DNA of 64,000 bases from Limisphaera sp. (GTDB lineage: Bacteria > Verrucomicrobiota > Verrucomicrobiia > Limisphaerales > Limisphaeraceae): positions 62,001-126,000 of the forward strand of contig JANWVC010000001.1 in the NCBI GenBank assembly GCA_025057755.1. Reading direction: 5' to 3'. Below the pieces are notes generated by a model, which was not told where the DNA came from, ran no database searches, and worked only from the letters and a program-made list of their open reading frames with translations. A program made the position numbers and the translations under genes. The stretch's first letter is position 1. Every line of letters begins with the position of its first letter. Below, piece after piece: positions 28,115-37,629 of this stretch.

Positions 28115-28951
28115 TCAGCCGCGCGTATCCATCGTGCTCATGGTTGGATCAAGCAAGGGCGTAGTCGTCCCTCGGCGTTTGCACAGACGCAGCACCTGCC
28201 GATAGCCGGCAGCCCGAGCCAGACGCACCGCTTCCGGCCAATGAGCCCCAACTTCCTCGGGAGCGTGTGCATCTGACCCAAATGTCAGAGGCACACCCAT
28301 GCGGCAAGCTTCCTCAAGGAGTTTCAAAGCCGGATACATCTCCTGACAAGGCTTTCGAAGACCGGCTGTGTTGATTTCAAGGGCGCATCCAGCACGACGC
28401 GCTGTTGCAAACAATTGGCGCCACAACGGCCAAAGCACCTCGGACGGCCGATGGCCGAACTTTTTCGGCAGATCCACGTGTCCCAAAATGTCAAAGAACC
28501 CGGTGCCCGCAGCCGCGATCAGCCGCTGCAGATAGGCGCGCCACACCTCAACCGGATCGCATGCGGCCCATCGATGAACCTGACCCGGGTGATCGATCGC
28601 CCAATCAGAGCTGACGTAATGCACTGAACCAATCAGATAATCCCACGGATACCAGGCAGCCAACCGCTTAATCCAGTCTTCAAGGCCCGGCAGATAATCC
28701 ACCTCCAGCCCCACGCGGATCACAACGCCCGGTACTGCTGCACGCGCTGCATTCACACTGGCTACATAACGATCAAGGTCCGAAAACCGCATGCGCCAAT
28801 CATCAAAATCGTCTTGCGGCATCGGCGCATGCTCTGAAAAACCTATCTCGAGCAAGCCCAACTGTTCCGCCCGGCGCGCATAATCCAGGGGCTCACCTCG
28901 CGCGTGTTTGCACAAGGGCGTGTGCATGTGATAGTCCGGCGGCCATTCCAT
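28115..28951 (-). CDS. PHP-family histidinol phosphatase (HisJ/HisK type)
   Basis: A 278-residue PHP-domain phosphoesterase. The N-terminal 'DYHMHTPLCKHARG' supplies the first metal ligands (H8, H10), 'IGFSEHAPMP' and 'VGLEVDYLPG' the next, 'LIGSVHYV' and 'DILGHVDLPKK' the following, and 'LTFGSDAHAPEEVG' the last. This is the histidinol-phosphatase branch, which dephosphorylates L-histidinol phosphate in histidine synthesis. The only other his gene in the window is hisC at the far right, so it is not in a his operon; a different phosphoester substrate is possible. GAGGAG precedes the ATG by ten bases. It converges on the receiver gene. Confidence 0.9.
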   Translation of the reverse strand: MEWPPDYHMHTPLCKHARGEPLDYARRAEQLGLLEIGFSEHAPMPQDDFDDWRMRFSDLDRYVASVNAARAAVPGVVIRVGLEVDYLPGLEDWIKRLAAWYPWDYLIGSVHYVSSDWAIDHPGQVHRWAACDPVEVWRAYLQRLIAAAGTGFFDILGHVDLPKKFGHRPSEVLWPLWRQLFATARRAGCALEINTAGLRKPCQEMYPALKLLEEACRMGVPLTFGSDAHAPEEVGAHWPEAVRLARAAGYRQVLRLCKRRGTTTPLLDPTMSTMDTRG

Positions 28952-30286
28952 GTTTCAAAGTCTCCTCATTCCGCCACAATCCAGCAAGCCCGGTCCAGAA
29001 AACACCGTGCGTGCTCTAAACTTGAGGCCGCACCCTTCGAACAAGCGTCGGCAGAGGTTCGATCCGCTGCTACGTTCGCTTCTAACATCCAGCTGCGCCA
29101 GCACCGATCTGCTTGTGCCAGTGGTTATCACACCCCAATGCGCACAGACCACGGGTGATATTACCCAGATCTCTTGGTTGCATTGGAAACATGACCTGTC
29201 CGGCAAAATCGGCCTCGTTGGAAGCCGGCCATGGCTGGCAGGGGCTGAACCCCACGCATCGAGCTGCATCCAATGGGCTTCCACATTTCGCCTAACCGAT
29301 TCCCACACTCATCAAACTTGCCAAGGATCTCGACACCGGTCCCTTCTCTGCGAACTTGAGCCGATCATTAAGCGCGTGTTCCCGTGCCACTCCTGTCTTA
29401 ACTATGTCTGCATGAGTGAACAAAGAGCGACGCATTGCCACCCACGCCTCGGCTGAGAAAAACAACTCGCTCGAGCCCTTCAGGGGCCTGCCTGAGACGC
29501 TACTCAACAACTTTACCCAGTCTGTGCGCCACTGTGGCATCCGGTTCTGCGCCCGATTCACTTCCCCCGCAAACTCCTGCGCCCGCCAGACTCTGGCCGC
29601 TTGTACATGCAGCGCCATGCGGGTTTCGCCGGCCCGGCCAAGGCAGGGCAACCTTTGCCAGCCCTCAAAGTGATTCCTTGGACAAACCGCTTTGAGCGAC
29701 CGAGCCGAGTGTACAAAAGAACCCGCCCAGGTGATCAACACCATGACGCATTGACGAAGCGGCGCATCCAACGAAGCAATGGGCCACTACGCTTACGGTT
29801 CAATTCTGCAAGGTACTGGATCGACACCATTCAACGTCCTCTACCTGCCTCAAGCGACAGGGATGAGTGAGGTCGCTGCGAAGCCAGGAAAAGCCCAGGG
29901 TATTTATGGGTACATACCCTTATCTCGATCTAATGACGGCTGTAGATCGGTACCAGGCGCAGGTCACCGCGTGCATGGGGTGGCCGCAAGATCTGACCCA
30001 TGTGGTTATCTGTAACTCGCAGCCCGCGACGGCCTTGGAGTTTCGTCATAAACATAGGCGCCAGCATCCTGAATGACCTGTGAGTGGATGCCGGCACATT
30101 TGGCGCCAAGCACCCGGCAGCCCATTACACGCACCTGATTATTCATCACGGAAAACCACGCTATGGCAGGAAAGGAGCATGGGCATGTGCTGGCGCAGCC
30201 CAAGTAACCAGTCGAAAGCCTCCGCCATGGGGAAAGAGCGGTCAGAGCGGTAAATGCTGCGCACCAGCATCGAGCGGTTTCTGATG
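28952..30286. other. 1.3-kb gene-free region
   Basis: No recognisable gene on either strand; the open frames are short, overlapping and of random-looking composition. No RNA gene signature was recognised. It separates the PHP phosphatase gene from the end of the two-component operon. Confidence 0.45.
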
Positions 30287-30919
30287 TTACATGCCCGTGG
30301 CCGACCGATACTTTAAGGCTGCCTCGATCCGAGATCGGACGTGCAACTTGTGGTAAACATGCCGAAGGTGCCAACGCACGGTGCCCTCGGTTAATCCCAA
30401 TCGATGCGCGATTTCTTTGTTTGGATGACCGGCTGCCAGCAATTCCAAGATCTCGCGTTCGCGCGGGGACAATTCGGCAACCTGAGCCGCAGCTGTCACA
30501 GGTTCTTGAAAGGATGCAATCACCTTCCGCGCAATTTCTCGCGACATGGGTGCGCCGCCCTGACAAACTTCATGCATGGCAGCACGCAACTGTTCCGGCG
30601 AACACCGCTTCAACAAGTAACCGCAGGCACCGGCGCGCAACGCTTTGAAAATCCGGTCCGTGTCTTCATAAACGGTTACCATGATAATTTGCACTTCGGG
30701 CATCTGCTGTTTCAGCAGGGCGGTACACTCAATGCCGGACTGCTGCGGCAACTGGATGTCCATCAGCACAATCTCGGGCCGATGTTTCGGGATCAACCGC
30801 AATGCCTCCTCCGCACTGCAACACGCACAAACGACACGGAACTCCGGGTCCGCCTCTACAAATTCAGTCAGGCTTTCCCGAATCACGCGATTATCTTCCA
30901 CGATGGCAATCTTCGTCAT
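30287..30919 (-). CDS. LuxR/NarL-family response regulator
   Basis: A 210-residue DNA-binding response regulator. The receiver has acidic ED near residues 8-9, phosphorylation site D54 in 'IVLMDIQLPQ', a Thr in 'IIMVTVYED' and the Lys in 'YLLKRC'. The C-terminal LuxR helix-turn-helix reads 'LSPREREILELLAAGHPNKE', then 'IAHRLGLTEGTVRWHLRHVYHKL'. The ATG at 30919 overlaps the stop of the sensor kinase upstream (ATGA), so the pair is co-translated and forms one two-component system. The target genes are not known. Confidence 0.94.
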   Translation of the reverse strand: MTKIAIVEDNRVIRESLTEFVEADPEFRVVCACCSAEEALRLIPKHRPEIVLMDIQLPQQSGIECTALLKQQMPEVQIIMVTVYEDTDRIFKALRAGACGYLLKRCSPEQLRAAMHEVCQGGAPMSREIARKVIASFQEPVTAAAQVAELSPREREILELLAAGHPNKEIAHRLGLTEGTVRWHLRHVYHKLHVRSRIEAALKYRSATGM

Positions 30920-33900
30920 GCTGGTTGAGCCAGTGGCAGACAAAACTGCAAGGTGGTGCCCTGACCGGGCTGGCTTTCGACCACCAAACGTCCCCCGAGC
31001 TTTTCACAACGCACGCGCAGGTTGTGTAATCCATCCCCATCGGGGCTCGATGAATCAACCGACAAACCGCGCCCGTTGTCGCGCACAGTCAAAACGAGAT
31101 GGTCTTGCGCTACATCGAGGCGAAAACAGACCTCTGTCGCGCCGGCATGTCGCACCACGTTGTTTAACGCCTCCTTAAAAGCCAGAAACAGATGATGGCG
31201 CCGGGGTGAATCCACCGGCAAATCTTGGGGTGCCTGTCCATTGTCCAGTCGCCATGCAATCCCTGCCAACCCCAGAAACCGCTCCGCATGCAAGCACAGA
31301 TAGCTTACCAAGGAACCGACCGTATCGTGACGCGGATTCATGGCCCAAACAATCTCATCCAACGCAGCGACTGTCTGACGGGCTTTCGCCGTGGCCTGCG
31401 TCAAATACTCCCGACAACGCTCCAGTGAGGCCTGCGCAGCCTGCGCGCGTTCCAGGAGCATGGCGATTTCTGTCAGATCTGAGCCCAATTCATCATGCAA
31501 GTCACGGGCGACTCGAGCCCGCTCCTGCTCCAGGGCCTGTTGTTGTTCCAATCTTTGCCGGGTCCGAATTTCGCGCTCCAACGCAGCGCCGCGGCGTTCC
31601 ACCTGCCGGTGAAGTTGAGTAATCCATAACACGGCCAGCAACAGCACGCTCGCGAGCACGCCTAAGGCCACCAAAGATCGCTCTAAAGTCCAAAACGGAG
31701 GTTGAGCCATTACCTGCCACGTGTCCGCCGGACCTACCAACACTTCAGCTCCTGCGGATCGCATCCCAACGCCCGTATCCACCGGACCCGGAACCCATAC
31801 GCCCACCAGCCGCACACGACTCCCCAAGGCCGTGTCCGGCGGCGGATCCTCTCGAGCCCATCGAACGGTCAGGGAATGCCACCCCTGTTGGAGTGCAAAG
31901 ATGCACCCTCGCTCCGTCGTCCGCCGATCGACCAGCGTGCCCTCGATCTCCAGCCGACGCAGGTCACTGCCCATGCCGGCAGGATGGTCGTCAGCCATCA
32001 CGAATGGCTCAGGCAGCGGCCCGCGCCCGGTAACGCGCACCACCGCTTGTCGCAATACAGGCAGCTCAGGCACAGTAAGGTCCGGAATCCCCACCACTTC
32101 CAGATGATCTCCTGGCTGAGCTCTGATTTCCTGCTGTCTCGGTTGCACACGGAAACCAACGCCATTGTCGACCAGAAGCAAACTACCTTGATCCCGCAAC
32201 AAAAGCTGGCCTGTGACCCGAATTCGCTGGAACAGCCCCGCAGAGGGGTCGAACAATCGCAAAGACCGCGCGCTCCTCACGGGCAGGGCAAACGGATCTT
32301 CGGGAGGGGATTGTTCCACAAACACCTCCGCGCCGTAGAGCCGCACCACACCTGGACGCACTTGATGAGTCTGATAATCCCACGAGGCAAACAAACAGCC
32401 ACGCAACCGGATCAGGGAATCTTCCCAAACCGCGGGCGGCGGGCTCCGGCCCTCCCTCAGGCGCAACTCAATCTCCAGCAGTCCTTCGCGCAACAACAAC
32501 CAAATCCGATTGGAATGCACGGCAGTTATCCATCCCCGCAATTCCACCCATTGCGCGTCGAGGCTCCCATTGTTCAAAGATTCCCAACTTGCCAAAACAG
32601 GCTCTGGCCAGGGTCCAAGCCCGGTGACATCCACGCGCCAGGCATTGACCATCGGCGCAAACAACCCGGGATCGGTCCGCCCTTCTACTTGGACACGGTC
32701 GCCCACGTGCGGAAGTCCTTCGCCCCGATCAGACCAATCGACAACATAGAGACCGCGCGTGTGATCCTGGATGACCACTGCCTGATGCTCCGGTAGCTGG
32801 CAAGTGACCGTGCCTTCCAATCGGACTCTAATGCCGCGTGCGGCCTCTTCCCGACTGAGACGATGCACTTCCGCCGCAGTGCGCAGCACGCCCTTCGCGG
32901 AGTGGGCTTCGGTCGAGGTCCCGCTGCCGACGGTTGCGCGCCTCGTCACAACACTTTGCCCTGCCAACAAAACTCCCGCCACAGCGGGTCCTTCGTCAGC
33001 TTGCACAGGCAGGCAAACTCCGGTCATTTGCACCCAGTCGCCTTGAAGAGCCAACAGCGAGGAAGCATTCGCGCCGCTGGCTTCGAGACGCATCCGGCCC
33101 AGGCCCGACTTTAACTCCCATCTCCACCCGCGCCCGGTATGACCAACCGGAAGAAGCCGCCCTTCAGTGACAGCCCAAAAGGGTCCCACATCGTCCATTA
33201 TAGGTTGCCCCGGCCAGATCATCCTTGGGGTCGGCAAGGCTTCCCTCCCCAAAACCTCCCAACGCATGGATGGTTCCCCCACGTACAACCGACTTCCATC
33301 ATCCGACCGCAACGTGAATCGCCACACACCTGTTTCTGGTACATTGAGGAACCCTGAGAAAAGCACGCCCACCCGCTCTCGCCCTGACACTACGGAAACA
33401 TCCGGTTCTGCGCAGGTGCCCGCATCCTGTCGAATCTGAAGACGCGTCCAATCAGGCAGTTGTTCCCCTGCAACCGCAAACACTTCATAACGTAAACCTG
33501 GATGCCACAGCAGGTGCCCCCCTGAATGCATCTCGTCATACACGTAGGCCGTCGCGGGGATTCGACCTTCAGGGATCCCGGGTCCGCTCCAAATTACCTC
33601 CAGATGCGCCGCATCCGTAGCGTTGAACCATTCCAACCGAAAGGGATGTCGACCCTGAGTCAGAAAAACCGAACCGGACTTGGAGCGAATTGCATGTACC
33701 CCATCGTTGTCCACAACAGGCCCCAGTGGGGTCACGCGTTGCCACGGCCCATACGACCGAACCACAGCCTGGCCCTGCGCGCGAACCTTGAGTCCAGGCG
33801 ACCAAGGATGCCCGCCCCAATGAACTTCCCAAAGTCGCACCTGATGACCATCCCACAAGGCCAGACGTTGTTGCGTCGGGTCTGCCCACAGCACTATGCC

Positions 33901-34056
33901 CTCAATCTCAAGCGCGCCAGCATGCTCGAAAAAATCCGTCGAAGCTTGAACCGCACGCGCAACTGGGACCAGTACCTGCGGGCTGAATCCGCAGAGCCAC
34001 CCAACTGCGGTCCACACACCCGCCCGATGCAACCAGCCAAGTGTGTTCGCATGCAT
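30916..34056 (-). CDS. Sensor histidine kinase with permuted PA14-like and OB-fold-like sensor region
   Basis: A 1046-residue membrane kinase. After an N-terminal hydrophobic segment (~12-35) the extracytoplasmic part runs to about residue 790. It contains an OB-like strand set (~47-100), a segment reading like the C-terminal half of PA14 (113-174, 'VVDNDGVHA' to 'IPATAYVY'), then one reading like the N-terminal half (188-262, 'GLRYEVF', 'LPDW', 'SDDGSRLYVG'), and four or five OB-fold-like repeats (~295-770). One membrane helix (~794-815) and a coiled coil lead to a HisKA_3 domain with H854 in 'ARDLHDELG' and an HATPase with 'NNVVRHAGA' and 'DNGRGL'. ATG 34056 follows AGGGA. It forms an operon with the LuxR-type regulator. 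A carbohydrate or surface ligand is a reasonable guess from PA14. Confidence 0.9.
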   Translation of the reverse strand: MHANTLGWLHRAGVWTAVGWLCGFSPQVLVPVARAVQASTDFFEHAGALEIEGIVLWADPTQQRLALWDGHQVRLWEVHWGGHPWSPGLKVRAQGQAVVRSYGPWQRVTPLGPVVDNDGVHAIRSKSGSVFLTQGRHPFRLEWFNATDAAHLEVIWSGPGIPEGRIPATAYVYDEMHSGGHLLWHPGLRYEVFAVAGEQLPDWTRLQIRQDAGTCAEPDVSVVSGRERVGVLFSGFLNVPETGVWRFTLRSDDGSRLYVGEPSMRWEVLGREALPTPRMIWPGQPIMDDVGPFWAVTEGRLLPVGHTGRGWRWELKSGLGRMRLEASGANASSLLALQGDWVQMTGVCLPVQADEGPAVAGVLLAGQSVVTRRATVGSGTSTEAHSAKGVLRTAAEVHRLSREEAARGIRVRLEGTVTCQLPEHQAVVIQDHTRGLYVVDWSDRGEGLPHVGDRVQVEGRTDPGLFAPMVNAWRVDVTGLGPWPEPVLASWESLNNGSLDAQWVELRGWITAVHSNRIWLLLREGLLEIELRLREGRSPPPAVWEDSLIRLRGCLFASWDYQTHQVRPGVVRLYGAEVFVEQSPPEDPFALPVRSARSLRLFDPSAGLFQRIRVTGQLLLRDQGSLLLVDNGVGFRVQPRQQEIRAQPGDHLEVVGIPDLTVPELPVLRQAVVRVTGRGPLPEPFVMADDHPAGMGSDLRRLEIEGTLVDRRTTERGCIFALQQGWHSLTVRWAREDPPPDTALGSRVRLVGVWVPGPVDTGVGMRSAGAEVLVGPADTWQVMAQPPFWTLERSLVALGVLASVLLLAVLWITQLHRQVERRGAALEREIRTRQRLEQQQALEQERARVARDLHDELGSDLTEIAMLLERAQAAQASLERCREYLTQATAKARQTVAALDEIVWAMNPRHDTVGSLVSYLCLHAERFLGLAGIAWRLDNGQAPQDLPVDSPRRHHLFLAFKEALNNVVRHAGATEVCFRLDVAQDHLVLTVRDNGRGLSVDSSSPDGDGLHNLRVRCEKLGGRLVVESQPGQGTTLQFCLPLAQPA

Positions 34057-34405
34057 GAATCCCTGGCCAAGCTAGGCAGACTGCCGTGCGCCAGCAACCG
34101 TGTTTCCGCCATTCATGCCGACTTACCCAACTCAACCGAAGGATGGCGCCGCCTCGAAAAGAAGGGGCCTCCGCTAATAGCTCCAGAAGAAGCTCATGAC
34201 CAATGCATGCCGCCCCGAGCCCAGGGCCATGCAGCGTTGTGACCGATCCCGCTCCATGTTTGCCAAAAGCCCTCAAAAGCCGGAGGAAGCGATCCATCGT
34301 AACGGTTTTTGCCGGCCTAAACCTGCCGTTTTGCAAAACGCCAGCGAGGAAGCAAACATACCGGCAAGGCGGGCCTCTCCCAGCAGTGCCCAAAAGGGTG
34401 AACCT
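34057..34405. other. Leader region of the kinase/regulator operon
   Basis: About 350 bases between the end of nuoN and the kinase start, all read leftward. It contains the 14-base perfect palindrome at 34327-34340 and no supported gene. The kinase operon promoter is expected here. Confidence 0.45.
34327..34340. promoter_or_regulatory. 14-base palindrome CGTTTTGCAAAACG
   Basis: A perfect inverted repeat about 66 bases past the nuoN stop and 270 bases before the kinase start. There is no T-tract in the right place for a terminator, so it may be an operator for the kinase operon. No regulator can be named. Confidence 0.3.
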
Positions 34406-35863
34406 TTAAAACGCAAGCACGCGCGCGGCCTGCTCCGCCCAATGCAGCAAGCGGCCCGGGAAAAGCCCCAGGTACAACATCCCCACCAGTGAAAAGGCAG
34501 CGGCGAAACGCAAACTTTGCGGCAAGGCTACCTCAGAAGCCCCCATTTGTGGCGCCTCCCAATAAACCGCGCGGATGACGCGGAAATAGTAATAAATCGA
34601 GATCACCACCCCGAGAATCCCGACACCTGCCAAAACTCCATAGCCGGGATGTGCATGCAGTTGCTCCAATAACGATCGGATCAACAGAAACTTGCCAAAA
34701 AAACCAGCCAAGGGCGGAATCCCAGCCAGGGAAACCATGGAAAGTGTCACCGTGGCCGCCAAAAGGGGCGAGCGCTGATGTAAGCCCGCCAGCCCGGAAA
34801 TATGCTCCGTCGGCAGATGGCGGAGCACCCACCCAATAACCACAAAGGCCCCCAGCACGGTCAAGGCATACGCCACAATGTAAAAAAGCACAGCCGTTTG
34901 ACCGGCTGCATTGCAGGCTACCACCCCCAACAACACATAGCCCGCATGGGCAATCCCGGAATACCCCAGCAACCGTTTCAGATTCTGCTGACCCAACGCG
35001 CCCAGATTACCGTACAAGATTGAGGCGCCGGACACCACCATCAGCAGCGTGAGCAACGCAGCCGATTCCAACAATCCAGGTAATCCGGTAAAGAGGAGAC
35101 GAAGCAACATCGCCACGCCGGCTGCTTTCGATCCCGCCGCCAGGAGGGCCGTCGTGGGCGTAGGCGAACCTTCGTACACATCTGGCGCCCAGACCTGAAA
35201 CGGGACGGCTGCCAACTTGAAACCCAGCGCCCCGAGGACCAAAACCACACCCGACAAGAAGAGCGGATTCTCACTAAACCGGGCTAACACCATGCCCAGC
35301 TCCGTGAAGTTCAGCCGTCCAGTCAAACCCCAAATCAACGCAATGCCCATCACCAAAAAAGCCGATGACAACGCCCCCAGGATCAAGTATTTCACGCCGG
35401 CTTCCACAGAACCCCTCCGGGTGCGCTGGTACGCCGTCAGGATGTACAATGATACAGTCATCAACTCTATCGAAACGAAAAGCAAAAGAAGATCATTGGC
35501 CGAGGCAGCCAACATCATCCCGGTCAACGTGAACACCATCAGAACATAATACTCGCTGAGTCCGGCAGAAAACCGGTCCGAAAACTCCACCGCCATCAAA
35601 AGTACGAAGATGCCGATCAACAAAAACAACCGTTTAAAAAACAAGGAAAACTCATCCTGGACGAACATGCCCCCCAGCGCACTGCCCGTGGCCGCCAGCC
35701 CGAACACGCCGATCACACTCAACACAAGCAGCAAGCCCAGACCGGCTGCCGCGCTCCAACCTAGGGCACGCCTGCAACTGGCCGGCAACCAAAGATCCGC
35801 CAGCAACAACAACACGCCCAGCCCTGCTACCGCAATCTCGTGGGTCAACAGCCCAACATTCAT
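34406..35863 (-). CDS. nuoN: NADH-quinone oxidoreductase subunit N
   Basis: A proton-pumping membrane subunit of respiratory complex I. The 485-residue protein is almost entirely hydrophobic, with about 14 predicted membrane helices. It has the family's 'LSEYYVLMVFTLTGMMLAASANDLLLLFVSIELMT' region, including the conserved Glu, and the Lys/His-containing helices 'VPFQVWAPDVYEGSPTP' and 'RLLGYSGIAHAGYVLLGV'. GGGGG precedes the ATG by six bases. In most bacteria nuoN closes a nuo operon after nuoM; here the upstream neighbour is rlmI and no other nuo gene is in the window, so this copy is isolated. It could be the only nuoN, or a second copy. Confidence 0.93.
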   Translation of the reverse strand: MNVGLLTHEIAVAGLGVLLLLADLWLPASCRRALGWSAAAGLGLLLVLSVIGVFGLAATGSALGGMFVQDEFSLFFKRLFLLIGIFVLLMAVEFSDRFSAGLSEYYVLMVFTLTGMMLAASANDLLLLFVSIELMTVSLYILTAYQRTRRGSVEAGVKYLILGALSSAFLVMGIALIWGLTGRLNFTELGMVLARFSENPLFLSGVVLVLGALGFKLAAVPFQVWAPDVYEGSPTPTTALLAAGSKAAGVAMLLRLLFTGLPGLLESAALLTLLMVVSGASILYGNLGALGQQNLKRLLGYSGIAHAGYVLLGVVACNAAGQTAVLFYIVAYALTVLGAFVVIGWVLRHLPTEHISGLAGLHQRSPLLAATVTLSMVSLAGIPPLAGFFGKFLLIRSLLEQLHAHPGYGVLAGVGILGVVISIYYYFRVIRAVYWEAPQMGASEVALPQSLRFAAAFSLVGMLYLGLFPGRLLHWAEQAARVLAF

Positions 35864-36063
35864 TGCTTACCCCCAAACCAAAGGTCTCAAAAACCTCGCA
35901 AAACGAATCGTCCAGGTCAATGTTGCCGTGGTGCTCACGAAGACCATCCTGCAACCTGTCACCGCACATTCTTTATGGCCTGCAAGCCGGTTCCCACGGA
36001 CGCCCTCGAGGAGGATCCTCAACCACCCGTCCGCTTCCCAGGAACCACGTCCGCATTGCAGGT

Positions 36064-37359
36064 TCAGCGCACTAACTCAAACGCATATCCCTTCAAATAC
36101 TCTGTCTCCGGGATCATCGGAATGACCGGGTGATCTGGCCCTTGGCTGAACGTGGCCAGCCGTCGCAAGATGTGCCGGGTGTCATAAGCCGCTGATAAAA
36201 TCACGTCCAAAAACGTTCGCGCATCGACATGGTGGGAACAGCAAAAAGTGGCCAAGACACCCCCAGGCCGCAACAGTTTCAACGCCCGAACGTGAATCTC
36301 CTTGTACCCCCGCAAGGCATCTGGCACCGACGCACGGGTACGGGTAAAGGAAGGCGGGTCCAAAACGATCAAGTCATACGACGGAGCAAGTTTCTGGCTC
36401 GGCTGGGTTCGGGTTCGCGCTTTCAACCAATCGAACACATTCGCGGTCTCCGCAGTGCAACGCGCAGCCAAACCGTTCAACGCCGCATTCCGCAAGGCGG
36501 CGCGCACGGCCGTCTCACTCTGGTCAATCATGTGGACCCGGTCAGCCCCTGCTTGCGCCGCATGCAGACCAAACCCTCCCAAGAAACAGAATGCATCCAA
36601 CACCTGTGCACCTCGGGCCCAGCGAGCTACCAACTGATAATTCGTTTGCTGGTCAAGGTAGAGTCCGGTCTTGTGCCCGGTCCAAAAATCCACCTCAAAG
36701 GTCAATCCATGCATCCGGACCGGAAGTCGGGGGCCCTCTCCAATCGGATCTAGCTCGGCAACTTGTCCTGGCCTTTGTTGAAACGCCGAAGACTGTTGGG
36801 GCAAGCGGGGTGCAGGCCACTCCCCTGCCAACACCCCTTCGACCATGGGCAAACCCTCAAACTTACGCGCCGTCGCATCACTCCGCTCCAAGATGGCACG
36901 CGGCCGGAAAATGCGTTGCAGCGCTTCCACAATCTGGCCTTTGCGCTGTTCCATACCAAGCGAGGAGATTTGCAAAACCAAAACATCCTCATACTTGTCC
37001 ACGATCAATCCGCTCAAGAAATCCGCCTCGGCATGCACCACCCGAAAGGAAGAAGCTTCCGGCAGATGCCGCCGGCGCACTTCCAAAGCCGAACGGATTC
37101 GCGCCTCGAAGAATGCAGTGTCCACGGTAACACGCTCCCGCGACAGCAACCGGACCCGGATCTTCGAGCGCGAATGGTAAAAGCCCACCCCCAAAAACCG
37201 GCGCCGATGATCCTTCACCTGGACTACCGCGCCGTCCGGAACTCCTTCAGTGACACGCAAGACAGAGTTGTCGTACAACCAGGGATGACCCGCCACCAAG
37301 CGATCCGCCTCGCCCGGTTTGACGTACACCGTGGCCAAACTCGCTTTGGAATTCGACAT
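36064..37359 (-). CDS. rlmI: 23S rRNA (cytosine) methyltransferase, RlmI type
   Basis: A class I SAM-dependent rRNA large-subunit methyltransferase that makes m5C (position 1962 in E. coli 23S rRNA). The 431-residue protein has an N-terminal PUA RNA-binding domain ('GHPWLYDNSV', 'FLGVGFYHSRSKIRVRLLSR'), the central 'VDFWTGHKTGLYLDQQTNY', SAM motif I 'VLDAFCFLGGFGLHAAQAGA', motif IV 'DLIVLDPPSF' and the Cys-containing 'LATFCCSHHVD'. ATG 37359 preceded by GGGTGG is preferred over a GTG at 37368. An insert near residues 180-205 (Gln/Pro-rich) is unusual and looks disordered. It reads in the same direction as nuoN. Confidence 0.93.
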   Translation of the reverse strand: MSNSKASLATVYVKPGEADRLVAGHPWLYDNSVLRVTEGVPDGAVVQVKDHRRRFLGVGFYHSRSKIRVRLLSRERVTVDTAFFEARIRSALEVRRRHLPEASSFRVVHAEADFLSGLIVDKYEDVLVLQISSLGMEQRKGQIVEALQRIFRPRAILERSDATARKFEGLPMVEGVLAGEWPAPRLPQQSSAFQQRPGQVAELDPIGEGPRLPVRMHGLTFEVDFWTGHKTGLYLDQQTNYQLVARWARGAQVLDAFCFLGGFGLHAAQAGADRVHMIDQSETAVRAALRNAALNGLAARCTAETANVFDWLKARTRTQPSQKLAPSYDLIVLDPPSFTRTRASVPDALRGYKEIHVRALKLLRPGGVLATFCCSHHVDARTFLDVILSAAYDTRHILRRLATFSQGPDHPVIPMIPETEYLKGYAFELVR

Positions 37360-37629
37360 GCTATCCACCCGTGCCTGGGCAATACCGATTCAATGCGTCG
37401 TTCACTTGGGCTTCAGGTTCCACAACCGCGATCCGCGGAAATGCCCCGTTAAACCAGCATACACACGCATGCCCCCTTGCCGCAATGACGGTGTCGGAAA
37501 CTTGACCTGCCACGCAAGCAAGCCACGCACTCTGCCTGGCGATGACCCCGGGGCGGAGGAAAACTGTCCTCGATTGTCACCAAAGCTTCGCTTGCGACAG
37601 TTGCACGCCTTCACAAAACTGGGTTCATC

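Noticed and set aside
29776..30015. Short plus-strand frames before the response regulator end
   Set aside because: No homology, no start signals, and random-looking composition.
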